From: an uncultured Pseudomonadota bacterium
GTDB taxonomy: Bacteria > Pseudomonadota > Alphaproteobacteria > Rs-D84
Reading direction: 5' to 3'
DNA: 59,004 nt
Assembly: GCA_947165335.1 (NCBI GenBank)
Contig: CAMVAB010000001.1
Span: forward strand, 1 to 59,004
The translations under genes and the position numbers were made by a program. The first letter of the stretch is position 1. The number at the start of each line of letters is the position of its first letter. The notes beneath the pieces are model-generated. The model did not search any database and was not told where the DNA came from. It saw nothing but the letters and a program-made list of their open reading frames with translations. This document shows, in pieces, positions 9,739 through 18,515 of the stretch.

Positions 9739-10485
9739 TTATCTTAGATAGAAAGTTATGGTTGATACGACACGAACACGTTTGTTAATCGACTGCTTTT
9801 CATTATCAGACCATGCGTCAACCTGATCACGCGCTGTAATGCTGAACACGCCCTGGTTTGCAGATTGAATTTTACCCAGTTTCGCGTTGGCATCTTTGGC
9901 AAACTGTTCACCGGCGGCTGTTGCGTTTTTCGTTGCCGCTTCTATCATTTGGATTTTAATGTTGTTCAAACCATTAAATACGTATATTGGCCCCGCGTAA
10001 TCTTCGGTAACTGTTACGCCCTGACGAACCAAATCGCCCATTTTTCGTGATACAGAATCAACCAAATTCACAGAATTAGACCGCACCATAACACCCGTTT
10101 CGATAACATATCTGTCATTGTTATCTTGTCCTTGACGTTGGGCATCGCTGTATCCGGCGTATTTATCGCGCACTGTTATTCTTAAATTCTGTAATTCGCC
10201 GTCTTCAAAACCATTATCCATCAAAAAAGCACGTGTTTTTTGAATATCCGAATCAATATCCGCCTGAACTTTTGCTAAATCAGCCCCAACACGATTAAAT
10301 TTAATATTCCACACAGCTGTATCAGCGACAACATCCATTTCAGCCAGTCCTTTGACCGTAACAGTCCGGCGCGCTAACGATTTATAAACGCCATTTCCGA
10401 TAAAAAAACCCGCCAAAGCCACACCAAAAGCTAAAATTATGACCCAAATTGTTGGTAATTCCTTGAATTTTCCGGCTAATTTCAT
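9739..10485 (-). CDS. SIMPL domain-containing protein (DUF541 family), membrane-anchored
   Basis: This is a 248-residue protein with one N-terminal membrane segment (WVIILAFGVALAGFFIGNGVY) and a periplasmic SIMPL/DUF541 domain beginning at TVTVKGLAEMDVVADTA. The family includes E. coli YggE, linked to oxidative stress, and the mouse protein that named it, but its biochemical role is unknown. The start ATG at 10485 follows GGGAG with good spacing. The frame continues 44 codons upstream through hydrophobic translated leader, which is not taken as coding. It is transcribed away from the InlB-repeat gene that follows. Confidence 0.85.
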   Translation of the reverse strand: MKLAGKFKELPTIWVIILAFGVALAGFFIGNGVYKSLARRTVTVKGLAEMDVVADTAVWNIKFNRVGADLAKVQADIDSDIQKTRAFLMDNGFEDGELQNLRITVRDKYAGYSDAQRQGQDNNDRYVIETGVMVRSNSVNLVDSVSRKMGDLVRQGVTVTEDYAGPIYVFNGLNNIKIQMIEAATKNATAAGEQFAKDANAKLGKIQSANQGVFSITARDQVDAWSDNEKQSINKRVRVVSTITFYLR

Positions 10486-10630
10486 AAAAAACTCCCTTTC
10501 TTTTGACAAAAAGATTATAGCCAAAATCAAAAATAAAGTCAATACGAAAAAAAATATCAAAAAAATGCTTGCAAAATTTGCGAAGGGGTCATTTGTGTGA
10601 TACAATTGTATTGACAAAAGAGAAGAGAGA

Positions 10631-11233
10631 ATGTCTAAACGTTTGATTTTAACAGGTGTCTTAGCATTATGCTGTCCACTCGTACCGGTACAGGCAGACG
10701 CTGACTATATTACAAACGAATCGACATGTGATAACGACACACTTGGGTCAACAGAAAGTGCAACATTGGTTGCCCAATGGTCTCCTAACCCTTATACAAT
10801 TACTTATAATTGCGGTTCAGGAATCTCTGGAACGGCATCTACACCAGTTGGTCCAACAACTGCTTCTTTGGCTGTTGTAATGGATGGTCCGTATACATTG
10901 GCGGCTGGGAACAATTGTTCATTGACCGGTTATACATTTGCGGGCTGGTCGTGTCCAAATTTACCGGGGACAAAAACATTACCCGCAGATGCCCAAACAA
11001 AACTCTATTTTGCTGGGGGTGCAACGGGTACATACAGTTATGCAGGAAACATCACATGTACTGCGCAATGGACACAAAACAGTATCGCGCTTGATTGGAA
11101 TCCGGACAATGGTGGTTCGCACATAAATACTTCTTGTGCGTATGATGGTGCAATTACATTACCAGATGAACCAAGCAAGGCAGGATATACATTTGCGGGA
11201 TGGCAGGTTGTAACACCAACCCCAACCCCATAA
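10631..11233 (+). CDS. Secreted InlB-type repeat protein
   Basis: This is a 200-residue exported protein with a signal peptide (LTGVLALCCPLVPVQADA). It carries two copies of the InlB B-repeat / Listeria-Bacteroides repeat, recognisable by GYTFAGW and by the spacing Y-I-T-Y-N before it. This beta-grasp module is common in surface proteins; the function here is unknown. It has no anchor and ends in a Thr-Pro tail (VVTPTPTP). The start follows AGAAGAGAGA. The same module occurs in 38253-39041 and in the second DGR target at the right end of the window, so it marks a secreted-protein family of this genome. Confidence 0.72.
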   Translation: MSKRLILTGVLALCCPLVPVQADADYITNESTCDNDTLGSTESATLVAQWSPNPYTITYNCGSGISGTASTPVGPTTASLAVVMDGPYTLAAGNNCSLTGYTFAGWSCPNLPGTKTLPADAQTKLYFAGGATGTYSYAGNITCTAQWTQNSIALDWNPDNGGSHINTSCAYDGAITLPDEPSKAGYTFAGWQVVTPTPTP

Positions 11234-11271
11234 CACGAGTTTTCATAGTCCCTTCCTGTGAAAGCAAAAGC

Positions 11272-11297
11272 CCCGCGTTTAACGCGGGTCTTTTGTT
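11272..11297 (+). terminator. Intrinsic terminator after the InlB-repeat gene
   Basis: CCCGCG and CGCGGG form a stem around a TTTAA loop, followed by TCTTTTGTTT. Confidence 0.8.
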
Positions 11298-11310
11298 TAA
11301 TATACATATT

Positions 11311-11937
11311 TTAACGAACTATTTCTTTTGCTGATAAAACATATGTATTGTTTGCATTTGCCATTGCCGCATAAATATCTTGGACAAATCTAGGGTTCCT
11401 TTTAATATATTTTTCCATAATCTTAGAAAGATTTTTACATGATTTTTTGACCAAAGCAAGATCATCAGCATGTGTAAAATATTTATTTTGCGAATTTTCA
11501 TCCCAAATACGTAAAATTTCCACTATTTCTAATTGAACTGACGGTTCAATAGCGTTGGAAACCATTGTTGCAATACTTCTCATTGCTTGTGGGTTATCCA
11601 ATACTTTTTCAAAAGATTTCAATTCTGGATGATCTTTCATTGCCTGTTTTATAAAATTACGAACCAAACGTGACGCAAAAACATAATCGTCTTTATAACG
11701 TTCAACAGCACACCATATTACAATAGCAATCACCCCTATCATCATCGCTGTTGTTATTGAAAACGAAACAATTGCTTTTTTACTTGGGTTTTCCAATGCC
11801 TCTGGGCCTCTTGTTATCCCGATATACACAACACATGCTAACCATGGACCGCCTAACAAAACAGTTAAAGCTTTTGGCAAAAACCATTTTTTTCTAATAA
11901 TTTGGTTTTTTTCTTGTTTTTGATTCTTGTTCGACAT
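11311..11937 (-). CDS. Hypothetical protein with two membrane segments
   Basis: I do not recognise this 208-residue protein. After a short charged N-terminus it has two hydrophobic segments (ALTVLLGGPWLACVVYIGI and IVSFSITTAMMIGVIAIVIW), then a helical cytoplasmic region of about 130 residues rich in Lys, Glu and Asn (FIKQAMKDHPELKSFEKVL). The start at 11937 follows AAAAGGATC; the open frame upstream of it is leader. It converges with the InlB-repeat gene, sharing the terminator region, and stands alone as a transcription unit. Confidence 0.6.
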   Translation of the reverse strand: MSNKNQKQEKNQIIRKKWFLPKALTVLLGGPWLACVVYIGITRGPEALENPSKKAIVSFSITTAMMIGVIAIVIWCAVERYKDDYVFASRLVRNFIKQAMKDHPELKSFEKVLDNPQAMRSIATMVSNAIEPSVQLEIVEILRIWDENSQNKYFTHADDLALVKKSCKNLSKIMEKYIKRNPRFVQDIYAAMANANNTYVLSAKEIVR

Positions 11938-12009
11938 TTTGATCCTTTTTGTATTTAATCTCAAAATAATACAAAAAATTATAATCGTCAAGTATTTTAC
12001 AAATAAAAA

Positions 12010-12034
12010 CCGCACCGTTTGGTGCGTTTTTTAT
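12010..12034. terminator. Bidirectional terminator
   Basis: CGCACC-GTTT-GGTGCG forms a stem with A/T runs on both sides. It lies just beyond the tRNA 3' fragment at 12037 and would end minus-strand transcription from the tRNA group. Confidence 0.7.
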
Positions 12035-12036
12035 TT

Positions 12037-12055
12037 ATTTATGGGGCGGGTAACC
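12037..12055. repeat. Displaced copy of the tRNA-His 3' end (direct repeat, copy 1)
   Basis: Eighteen of 19 bases match 12293-12311, the segment spanning the 3' end of tRNA-His with its CCA and first trailer bases. Only the acceptor and the start of the T stem are repeated; the rest of a tRNA is missing. Direct repeats of a tRNA 3' end are the usual scar of site-specific integration. Confidence 0.75.
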
Positions 12056-12292
12056 TTTTCCTCGATACACAATAATAAAAATCTATAAAAACTCGTATTA
12101 AAAAACTCCGTTTTTATGATTTTTCTAATTGTGCATTCTCGTGTTCGCTCGGGCCTTGCCCTGCGCGGCACTCCTGACAAATCGCCTGCGCTGCGCTTTG
12201 CTCTTTTACTCGTAGTCGAACTGGCCAATGCCAGTTCTAGAATCTGGTCACACCTAATAAATTAAAATACCGCCACTTTGGGCGGTATTTTA
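12056..12292. other. Segment between the tRNA-His 3' repeats; GC-rich patch and hairpin, no gene
   Basis: The left part is AT-rich. A GC-rich patch from about 12136 to 12238 stands out from the surrounding composition. It ends in a perfect 8-bp hairpin (GAACTGGC-ATTG-GCCAGTTC on the minus strand, 12219-12238). Just beyond it, plus-strand bases 12228-12254 resemble the T arm and acceptor of tRNA-His in opposite orientation. A terminator-like stem (CCGCC-ACTTT-GGCGG) lies at about 12270-12285. The open frame on the minus strand here (12031-12228) has no protein-like features. Confidence 0.5.
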
Positions 12293-12297
12293 ATTTA

Positions 12298-12375
12298 TGG
12301 GGCGGGTGACCAGATTCGAACTGGCGACATTTGGTACCACAAACCAACGCTCTAACCAACTGAGCTACACCCGCC
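12298..12375 (-). tRNA. tRNA-His (GTG)
   Basis: The sequence folds as a cloverleaf with an acceptor GCGGGTG/CACCCGC, a D arm (GCTCAGTTGGTTAGAGC), an anticodon stem TTGGT/ACCAA around the loop TTGTGGT (anticodon GTG) and a T arm with GTTCGAAT. The extra G at position -1 opposite C73 is the hallmark of tRNA-His. CCA is encoded. Confidence 0.93.
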
Positions 12376-12410
12376 ATAACTTTTGTGTGGGTTATCCCAC
12401 TTGTTTTTAA

Positions 12411-12487
12411 TGGTGGAGCTGATCAGACTCGAACTGACGAGTACGTTTGCATGTCATTAAGTGTCCCAATCATTCCACTCTGCCAGA
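12411..12487 (-). pseudogene. Chimeric tRNA remnant carrying the tRNA-Ala 3' end
   Basis: The last 30 bases, including CCA, are identical to the 3' end of tRNA-Ala (12411-12440 equals 12514-12543). The 5' half is different: it has a D-arm-like GGCAGAGTGG and an ATGCAAACG segment that recalls tRNA-Cys, but no 5' strand pairs with the acceptor end and no proper anticodon stem forms. It is read as a broken or fused tRNA left by recombination at the tRNA-Ala 3' end. Confidence 0.6.
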
Positions 12488-12513
12488 TTATTTACGCAAT
12501 CTACATAAAAACC

Positions 12514-12589
12514 TGGTGGAGCTGATCAGACTCGAACTGACGACCCCTTGCATGCCATGCAAGTGCTCTACCAACTGAGCTACAACCCC
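12514..12589 (-). tRNA. tRNA-Ala (GGC)
   Basis: This is a complete cloverleaf. The acceptor GGGGTTG/CAGCTCC includes wobble pairs, the D arm is GCTCAGTTGGTAGAGC, the anticodon stem CTTGC/GCAAG encloses ATGGCAT (anticodon GGC), and the T arm has GTTCGAGT. CCA is encoded. Confidence 0.94.
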
Positions 12590-12680
12590 ATGCGGCAACT
12601 TATTCTATATTTCTTCTTGCCAAAAGTCAAATCATTTTGCTAATCTTCACTATAAGTATAATTACAAGGAGTACTTTATC

Positions 12681-13241
12681 ATGGATTATTCACTTTTGAA
12701 ATCTGAAACAGAACAAAGAACTGCTCAAACACTTGAAGTATTACAAAACGAATTCGCAGGTCTGCGCACAGGCCGCGCATCCGTGCATTTGCTGGACGGA
12801 ATTAAAGTCCCGGTATATGGTGCTGAAATGCCTTTGAACCAGGTTGCGACCGTTTCAACGCCTGACACACAAACATTATCTGTAACCGTTTGGGATGTAA
12901 ACAATGCGCCTGCTGTAGAAAAGGCGATTCGTGATTCTGGTCTCGGATTAAATCCAATGACTGCTGGGGGTGTTATCCGTTTGAATTTACCACCATTAAC
13001 CGAAGAACGCCGTCGCGAATTGACCAAAGTTGCTGGAAAATATGCGGAAGACGCCAAAATTTCTATGCGTAATATTCGCCAAGATGTTATGGGTAAAATT
13101 AAACGTGCTGTGACAGACAAAGAAATTTCCGAAGATGATCAGCGCAAATATGAAGAAGATATTCAAAAAGTATTTGATGGTCGTGGGACTGAAGTTGACG
13201 CAATGTTAAAACAAAAAGAAGCAGATATTATGTCTGTATAG
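12681..13241 (+). CDS. frr: Ribosome recycling factor
   Basis: RRF splits post-termination ribosomes together with EF-G. The 186-residue length is standard. Recognisable segments are LRTGRASVHLLDGIKVPVYG, NPMTAGGVIRLNLPPLTEERR and MRNIRQDV. The start follows AAGGAG. It opens a cell-envelope operon (frr-uppS-cdsA-rseP, then bamA), the classic alphaproteobacterial order but without dxr between cdsA and rseP. Confidence 0.97.
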   Translation: MDYSLLKSETEQRTAQTLEVLQNEFAGLRTGRASVHLLDGIKVPVYGAEMPLNQVATVSTPDTQTLSVTVWDVNNAPAVEKAIRDSGLGLNPMTAGGVIRLNLPPLTEERRRELTKVAGKYAEDAKISMRNIRQDVMGKIKRAVTDKEISEDDQRKYEEDIQKVFDGRGTEVDAMLKQKEADIMSV

Positions 13242-13267
13242 TTTTTGTGAATTAAGGAATAAAAATC

Positions 13268-14023
13268 ATGTTTAGTCTTTTCAGAAAAAAAGAAACAAAA
13301 AAACAACCGTTGAAGATTCCACAACACATTGCTTTCATTTGTGATGGAAATCGCAGATGGGCTGAAAGGCGCGGATTACCGCCGTTGATGGGGCACAAGG
13401 CCGGAATTTCTAATTTTGAAAAACTGGTTGATTGGTTTTTTGAACGCGGGGTAACAACAATTTCTTTCTATATTTTTTCAACAGAAAATTGGAATCGTTC
13501 CAAAGAAGAAGTTGATTTCTTGATGAATCTTTTTTACAGCGAATTAAACAAAAATATGAAACACGCGATAAAGAAAAATCTGCGTTATCGTGTTGTTGGT
13601 TCGCGCGAAAAATTACCAAAAAAATTAGCAAAACTTTGTGATGAACTTGAAAAAGTTTCCGCTGAAAACACTGGTGGAACTGTTGTCTTTGCACTTAATT
13701 ACGGTGGCCAAGACGAAATTGTTCGCGCTGTAAACGCTGCGATTGAAAATGGCGAAAAGGTTGACAAGGAAACATTTGAAACATTTATGGATACTGGTGA
13801 TTTATTGCCTGTTGATTTAATGGTTCGAACAAGTAATGAAAACAGAATATCTAATTTCTTGCTTTGGAAACTGGCATATGCAGAATTGTTATTTATCCCA
13901 GAACACTGGCCTGATTTGGTTAAATCTGAAAAATTATGGCAATATGTTTTGGATGAATATCAAAAACGCGATCGTCGTTTCGGCGGTGGAAAAAAGAAAA
14001 ACTATTCAGGGAAACAAAAATGA
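13268..14023 (+). CDS. uppS: Undecaprenyl diphosphate synthase (cis-prenyltransferase)
   Basis: UppS makes the C55 lipid carrier for peptidoglycan and surface polymers by adding isopentenyl units to farnesyl diphosphate in the cytosol. The signature HIAFICDGNRRWAE is near residue 20, with the Asp of the P-loop-like region. FYIFSTENWNR and VDLMVRTSNENRISNFLLW (normally RTSGE.R.SNF) follow. At 251 residues it is typical. Its last bases overlap the cdsA start (ATGA). Confidence 0.95.
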   Translation: MFSLFRKKETKKQPLKIPQHIAFICDGNRRWAERRGLPPLMGHKAGISNFEKLVDWFFERGVTTISFYIFSTENWNRSKEEVDFLMNLFYSELNKNMKHAIKKNLRYRVVGSREKLPKKLAKLCDELEKVSAENTGGTVVFALNYGGQDEIVRAVNAAIENGEKVDKETFETFMDTGDLLPVDLMVRTSNENRISNFLLWKLAYAELLFIPEHWPDLVKSEKLWQYVLDEYQKRDRRFGGGKKKNYSGKQK

Positions 14024-14691
14024 AAATATCAAAATTATCTAATACAACATTGCGTTTTATAACTGCTGGGGGAATGTTTGTCGTATTGGCGATTGTTGTC
14101 GCTTTGGAAGTAGCTTTTCCTAGTATACACGCTGTACGTTGGTTAAGTGTTTTAATTATGATTGGCGCAATCTATGAAACATTTATAAATTTGAAAAATG
14201 CAAAAGCAAAAACTTTTGAAAGCCATCGTTTATCTTTCATCGCTTTCTTTTGTTGGTTAATATTGATGCTGATTTCCGCATATTTTGTCGGGGCACGTCC
14301 ATGGGTTATGTTATGGCTGTTAATGATAATCGTTGGTGCAGATGTCGGAGGTTGGTTGTTTGGTTTGATTTTTGGTGGCGACAAAATGTGGGAAAGAATA
14401 TCGACACATAAAACATGGGCCGGTCAAATGGGCGGTATTATTTGCGGAACTTTGATGTCTGTGTTATTCTTTTTGATGATACGCCCATACGGAAACGACA
14501 TTGTTTTTGCTGTTTTAATGGGTATCAGCATGTCATTACTCGCACAATATGGTGATTTAACAGCCAGTTATATTAAACGTTGTTTGGGCATCAAAGATTT
14601 CAGCAATTTATTGCCCGGACATGGCGGTATTATGGACAGATTTGACGGTTGGATTTACATATTACCATTGATGTGGTATTTCATAGCATAA
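14020..14691 (+). CDS. cdsA: Phosphatidate cytidylyltransferase
   Basis: CdsA makes CDP-diacylglycerol, the branch point of phospholipid synthesis, in the inner membrane. The product has about six membrane segments. The C-terminal family signature is represented by YIKRCLGIKDFSNLLPGHGGIMDRFDG, and DVGGWLFGLIFGGDKMWERISTHKTWAG is also characteristic. At 223 residues it is shorter than the 270-285 residues common elsewhere, with the loss at the N-terminus. The start overlaps uppS by four bases. Confidence 0.94.
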   Translation: MKISKLSNTTLRFITAGGMFVVLAIVVALEVAFPSIHAVRWLSVLIMIGAIYETFINLKNAKAKTFESHRLSFIAFFCWLILMLISAYFVGARPWVMLWLLMIIVGADVGGWLFGLIFGGDKMWERISTHKTWAGQMGGIICGTLMSVLFFLMIRPYGNDIVFAVLMGISMSLLAQYGDLTASYIKRCLGIKDFSNLLPGHGGIMDRFDGWIYILPLMWYFIA

Positions 14692-14703
14692 TTAGGGGAA
14701 ATA

Positions 14704-15765
14704 ATGATGCACACCATTTTAACTATTGTTGCTTTGTTAATTGTTTTGGGAGTTGTGGTATTTGTTCACGAAGCAGGACATTTTATGGCTGCAAGATGGG
14801 CCGGTGTGCGCGTTGATGCTTTTTCTATTGGTTTTGGACCAGCAATTATAAAATGGCACGATAAACATAATACCATTTGGAAATTATGTTGTTTACCTTT
14901 GGGTGGTTATGTTTCTATTTACGGTCAAGAAGATATGTTTAACCGTAAAAAATATCAGGAATTACCAAAATCTAAAAAAGTTGGACATTATTTATCCGTA
15001 CCCGCATGGAAACAGTTTATAATTATCGCCGCTGGTGTGTTTATGAATTTTATATTGGCGTGGGGTATTTATACAGCTGATTTTATGTTCCGCCCACGCA
15101 ATATTCAATTACCAGTTGTTGGGCAAGTTGTTCGTGACAGCATTGCCTTCAAGGCGGGTGTCAAAGCGGGTGATATAATTGTAAAGATAGATAATTCATC
15201 TATTCACAATTGGGGCGAAATAATTGTCGCAAAAGAATTGGCAGATAAACATGATGCAAATGTCATCGTTTCCCGCAAGGGTCAAAAGTTTTATGTGACA
15301 TTGGCTCCTGCTGAAAAGTGGGGACTGATCGCAGATGGCAGCAAAACAATGTTCCGCAAGAAAAGTTTTGTCAGCGCTGTATATTCAGGTTTACGAGAAA
15401 CATATTATCAATCAAAAACTTTGTTGGTTGTGTTAAAACAAATTATAACGGGAGAGCGTTCTTCAAAACAATTGGGTTCCTTTATCACTATTGCCCAGGT
15501 TTCAGGTCATGCGCTCGAGGCGGGATTCTTTATATTCCTATCCATTATTGCTTTGATATCTGTTAATCTGGCGGTTATCAATTTATTACCCCTGCCCGTT
15601 TTGGATGGTGGTTATTTATTGATACTGATAATTGAAGCAATTACACGCAGAAAGTTAGGTGGCAAAGCGATGGAAATGACTATCTTAGTAGGTTGGATTT
15701 TAATCGCAATGTTATTTGCTTTCACTATGTGGAATGATATAGCACGCGTGTTTGGATTGAATTAA
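14704..15765 (+). CDS. rseP: RIP zinc metalloprotease RseP
   Basis: This is an intramembrane site-2 protease (M50) that cleaves anti-sigma factors and leftover signal peptides. The zinc motif HEAGH sits in the first membrane segment near residue 23. A single PDZ domain follows (VVRDSIAFKAGVKAGDIIVKID). The LDG motif is NLLPLPVLDGGYLL near residue 295. At 353 residues it has one PDZ domain fewer than E. coli RseP (450), as in other alphaproteobacteria. Two adjacent ATGs (14704, 14707) both follow AGGGGAAATA. Confidence 0.95.
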   Translation: MMHTILTIVALLIVLGVVVFVHEAGHFMAARWAGVRVDAFSIGFGPAIIKWHDKHNTIWKLCCLPLGGYVSIYGQEDMFNRKKYQELPKSKKVGHYLSVPAWKQFIIIAAGVFMNFILAWGIYTADFMFRPRNIQLPVVGQVVRDSIAFKAGVKAGDIIVKIDNSSIHNWGEIIVAKELADKHDANVIVSRKGQKFYVTLAPAEKWGLIADGSKTMFRKKSFVSAVYSGLRETYYQSKTLLVVLKQIITGERSSKQLGSFITIAQVSGHALEAGFFIFLSIIALISVNLAVINLLPLPVLDGGYLLILIIEAITRRKLGGKAMEMTILVGWILIAMLFAFTMWNDIARVFGLN

Positions 15766-15790
15766 TGGTAAAAAAAAGCGAGAAACAAAA

Positions 15791-16024
15791 ATGAAAACAC
15801 AAGAATATAATGTTCCAGCCGGCACAAATGTAAGAACAGCTGTGGAAAATGCTATCATAATGGCACGCGCAACAAATAATCATGTTATTGTTAATTTGAA
15901 CAATGCTAGATTTAGTGTAACATGCGATACAAAGGTACAAAACGCCATTGATGCGTATCTTGCTGTAAAAAGAAAAATGTTTGAAACGGAACAACAATTA
16001 AAACAAAATATAAAATGCGATTAA
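15791..16024 (+). CDS. Small hypothetical protein between rseP and bamA
   Basis: This 77-residue product is not recognised. It begins MKTQEYNVPAGTNVRTAVEN and contains a short alternating segment (NHVIVNLNNARFSVT) followed by a helical tail. Its 3' end overlaps the bamA start by 10 bases, which argues that it is translated as part of the operon. No signal peptide or membrane segment is visible, and the ribosome site is weak (GCGAGAAAC). Confidence 0.6.
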   Translation: MKTQEYNVPAGTNVRTAVENAIIMARATNNHVIVNLNNARFSVTCDTKVQNAIDAYLAVKRKMFETEQQLKQNIKCD

Positions 16025-18273
16025 ATAAATTTTTATTTTTATCATTTATGCTTGCGGCACCTTGTTTTGTAAATGCTGCGGTTGTTTCACGCATTGATGT
16101 AAACGGCAACGAACGTATGGATAATGAATCTGTTCGTATTTTAGCCAATGTTAAAAATGGTGATAATGTCAGTTCTGAAACAATCAACAATATTGCAAAA
16201 GATTTACAATCCAGCGGTTATTTTGAAAAAGTTGATGTTAAATTAAACGGCGATATTCTTAAAATAGATGTTGTTGAATCGCCTATTATCAACATGGTTA
16301 CAGTTGAAGGCAATGATGAAATTGACACCGAAGATTTGAAAAAAGAAATCAAAACAAAAGAACGCGCATCATATGATAAATCTGTGATTGGTGCTGATGT
16401 TCAACGTTTATTGACCCTTTATCAACGCAAAGGTTTCTTTGGCACAAAAATAAACCCAAAGAAAATTGAATTAGATAATAATCGTGTAAACGTTGTTTAT
16501 GAAATTAAAGAAGGACACCCAACATACATCAGCGACATAGATTTTGAAAACAATAAAAAATTCCGTTCTCGCACTTTACGCAAAGAATTGTTATCTCGCG
16601 AACATGCTTGGTGGCGTTTTATGACACAGTTTGATGTTTATGATGAAGACAGAATCCAATACGACCAACAATTATTACACCAATTTTATATGCGTAACGG
16701 ATTTCTCGATTTTCGTATTACAGATGTCAAAGGCGCTTTTACCCAGGACCGCGAATATTATTCTGTAAAATACACTGTGGATGAAGGAAAGCAGTATAAA
16801 ATTGGTGATATAAAAATAGACAATCCTTTCCCTGATGTCCCAGACAAAGAATTATACAAAGCATTAACAATTTCTAAGAAAGATGTTTATAACATTGACG
16901 AAATAGATGCAACTGTGAATGCATTACGTGGTGTTGTCGCAGATCATGGATATGCATTTATAAGTGTTGACCCTGCCCCAGATAAACATGATGATACATT
17001 AACTGTCGATATAAACTTTAAAATAAAAAAGACAAACCGTATTTATATCAACAGCATCAATTTGTTAAATAATGTTCGTACATTCGACAGTGTCATTGAA
17101 CATCATCTTCCTATGCGCGAAGGCGATCCTTTCTCGCTTCAAACGATCGAAACAGGTCGTCAAAATTTGATGCATACACGTTATTTCAAAGATGTTCAAA
17201 TGATCCCAACGCGTCTTGCTGATGCAAACATGATGAATTTAGATGTAAAGGTTGAAGAACAACCAACTGGCGAATTATCAGGGGGGCTTGGGTGGTCTTC
17301 GATAAACGGATTCATGGTTGATGCTGGTATTACTGAAAATAATTTTATGGGACGCGGACAAATTGTCCAAATCAAAGGTTCTATCGCACAATATCAGCGT
17401 CAAGCCCTGTTTAGTTTCACAGAACCATTCTTGTTCAATCGTGAATTGTCTGGTGGATTTGATGTTTCATATACTCAATACAAATATTCACATCTTGGTG
17501 GTTATGGATATGATCGTGATTCATTTATGGTGGCAGGCCGTCTGGGGTGGCGTTTAACAGATCATTGGACCCAAACAATGCGTCTTTCTGCGTCATTCGA
17601 TCAAAACTATGATTTGCAATTGGGCGGTTGGCAAAAATCAAATCTTTACACACTTGGTACAAATCTGCGTTATTATAATTTACATACAAATTTTCAACAA
17701 AACACTCACACAGGAATTGTTGGTAATCTTGGGGTTGCTTATACTGGATTCGGTGGAACAAGTACATTTATACGATACAGTGCCGATATTACAGGCATGG
17801 TTAAATTCTTTGATGACAGATGGCAATTACGTTCATCATGGGATTTTGGCTATCTGCAATCACTTGAAAGCGATGATTATATTCCACGTGTTTACCGTTA
17901 CTTCTTGGGTGGCGAATCTTTGCGTGGATTTGATGTTGCTGGCGTTGGTTCAAGATACAGATACTATTCTTTGGGTGGTTTATGGAAAGCAAACGGGTCA
18001 ACTCAAATGAATTTTCCTATCTTTATTCCAGATGAATATCAGGTCAAAGGTTTCGTATTTGCTGATTATGGTATTTTAGGCAAACCACCTATGAAAAATC
18101 TTGATAATAACCCGTATGTTCACACAGATGAAGATTGGCGAACATCTGTTGGTTTTGGTATTTATTGGAACACGCCTATGGGACCGATGAATTTCTCGTG
18201 GGGGTGGCCAATGAAAGTGAATAAATACGACGAAGAAAGACGTTTCTTGCTGTCATTTGAAACTCAATTCTAA
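16015..18273 (+). CDS. bamA: Outer membrane protein assembly factor BamA
   Basis: BamA is the essential Omp85 protein that folds beta-barrel proteins into the outer membrane. After a signal peptide (FLFLSFMLAAPCFVNA) there are five POTRA domains to about residue 415. The C-terminal 16-strand barrel contains the family motif GGESLRGFD (a VRGF equivalent) near residue 640, and GFGIYWNTPMGPMNFSWGWP. It ends in Phe (LSFETQF), as barrel proteins do. At 752 residues it is typical for alphaproteobacteria. Confidence 0.97.
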   Translation: MRLNKFLFLSFMLAAPCFVNAAVVSRIDVNGNERMDNESVRILANVKNGDNVSSETINNIAKDLQSSGYFEKVDVKLNGDILKIDVVESPIINMVTVEGNDEIDTEDLKKEIKTKERASYDKSVIGADVQRLLTLYQRKGFFGTKINPKKIELDNNRVNVVYEIKEGHPTYISDIDFENNKKFRSRTLRKELLSREHAWWRFMTQFDVYDEDRIQYDQQLLHQFYMRNGFLDFRITDVKGAFTQDREYYSVKYTVDEGKQYKIGDIKIDNPFPDVPDKELYKALTISKKDVYNIDEIDATVNALRGVVADHGYAFISVDPAPDKHDDTLTVDINFKIKKTNRIYINSINLLNNVRTFDSVIEHHLPMREGDPFSLQTIETGRQNLMHTRYFKDVQMIPTRLADANMMNLDVKVEEQPTGELSGGLGWSSINGFMVDAGITENNFMGRGQIVQIKGSIAQYQRQALFSFTEPFLFNRELSGGFDVSYTQYKYSHLGGYGYDRDSFMVAGRLGWRLTDHWTQTMRLSASFDQNYDLQLGGWQKSNLYTLGTNLRYYNLHTNFQQNTHTGIVGNLGVAYTGFGGTSTFIRYSADITGMVKFFDDRWQLRSSWDFGYLQSLESDDYIPRVYRYFLGGESLRGFDVAGVGSRYRYYSLGGLWKANGSTQMNFPIFIPDEYQVKGFVFADYGILGKPPMKNLDNNPYVHTDEDWRTSVGFGIYWNTPMGPMNFSWGWPMKVNKYDEERRFLLSFETQF

Positions 18274-18337
18274 TCGTTTTAGCTTGACGGGGGGAATAGA
18301 TTTTTCTTATACTAAAAAGAAAGGAAAGGATAAAGAG

Positions 18338-18493
18338 ATGAAAAAATTTTTAGCTGTTTGTGCTTTGGTTATCGTTGGTTTGTCAATGGCAGGATGTGGT
18401 CAAATATATGATCGCGAACCGGTCAGTATTGGTTATGATTCCAATGAATTAAAATTAAGTCCTTGTGCATGCATATTAGTATACAAGGCATAA
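18338..18493 (+). CDS. Small lipoprotein, possible VirB7-like
   Basis: This 51-residue lipoprotein has a signal peptide ending in the lipobox LSMAGC, leaving a mature chain of about 30 residues with two more cysteines (SPCACILVY). The start at 18338 follows AAGGAAAGG; the frame upstream of it overlaps the end of bamA and is not coding. Size, lipobox and position just before a VirB8-like gene resemble VirB7 of type IV secretion systems, but so short a chain cannot be assigned by sequence alone. Confidence 0.6.
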   Translation: MKKFLAVCALVIVGLSMAGCGQIYDREPVSIGYDSNELKLSPCACILVYKA

Positions 18494-18515
18494 CGATATT
18501 TATGGGGGGAACGCT

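Noticed and set aside
12031..12228. Arg-rich open frame in the tRNA region
   Set aside because: The composition follows the GC-rich patch; there is no start context or domain, and it lies between displaced tRNA ends.
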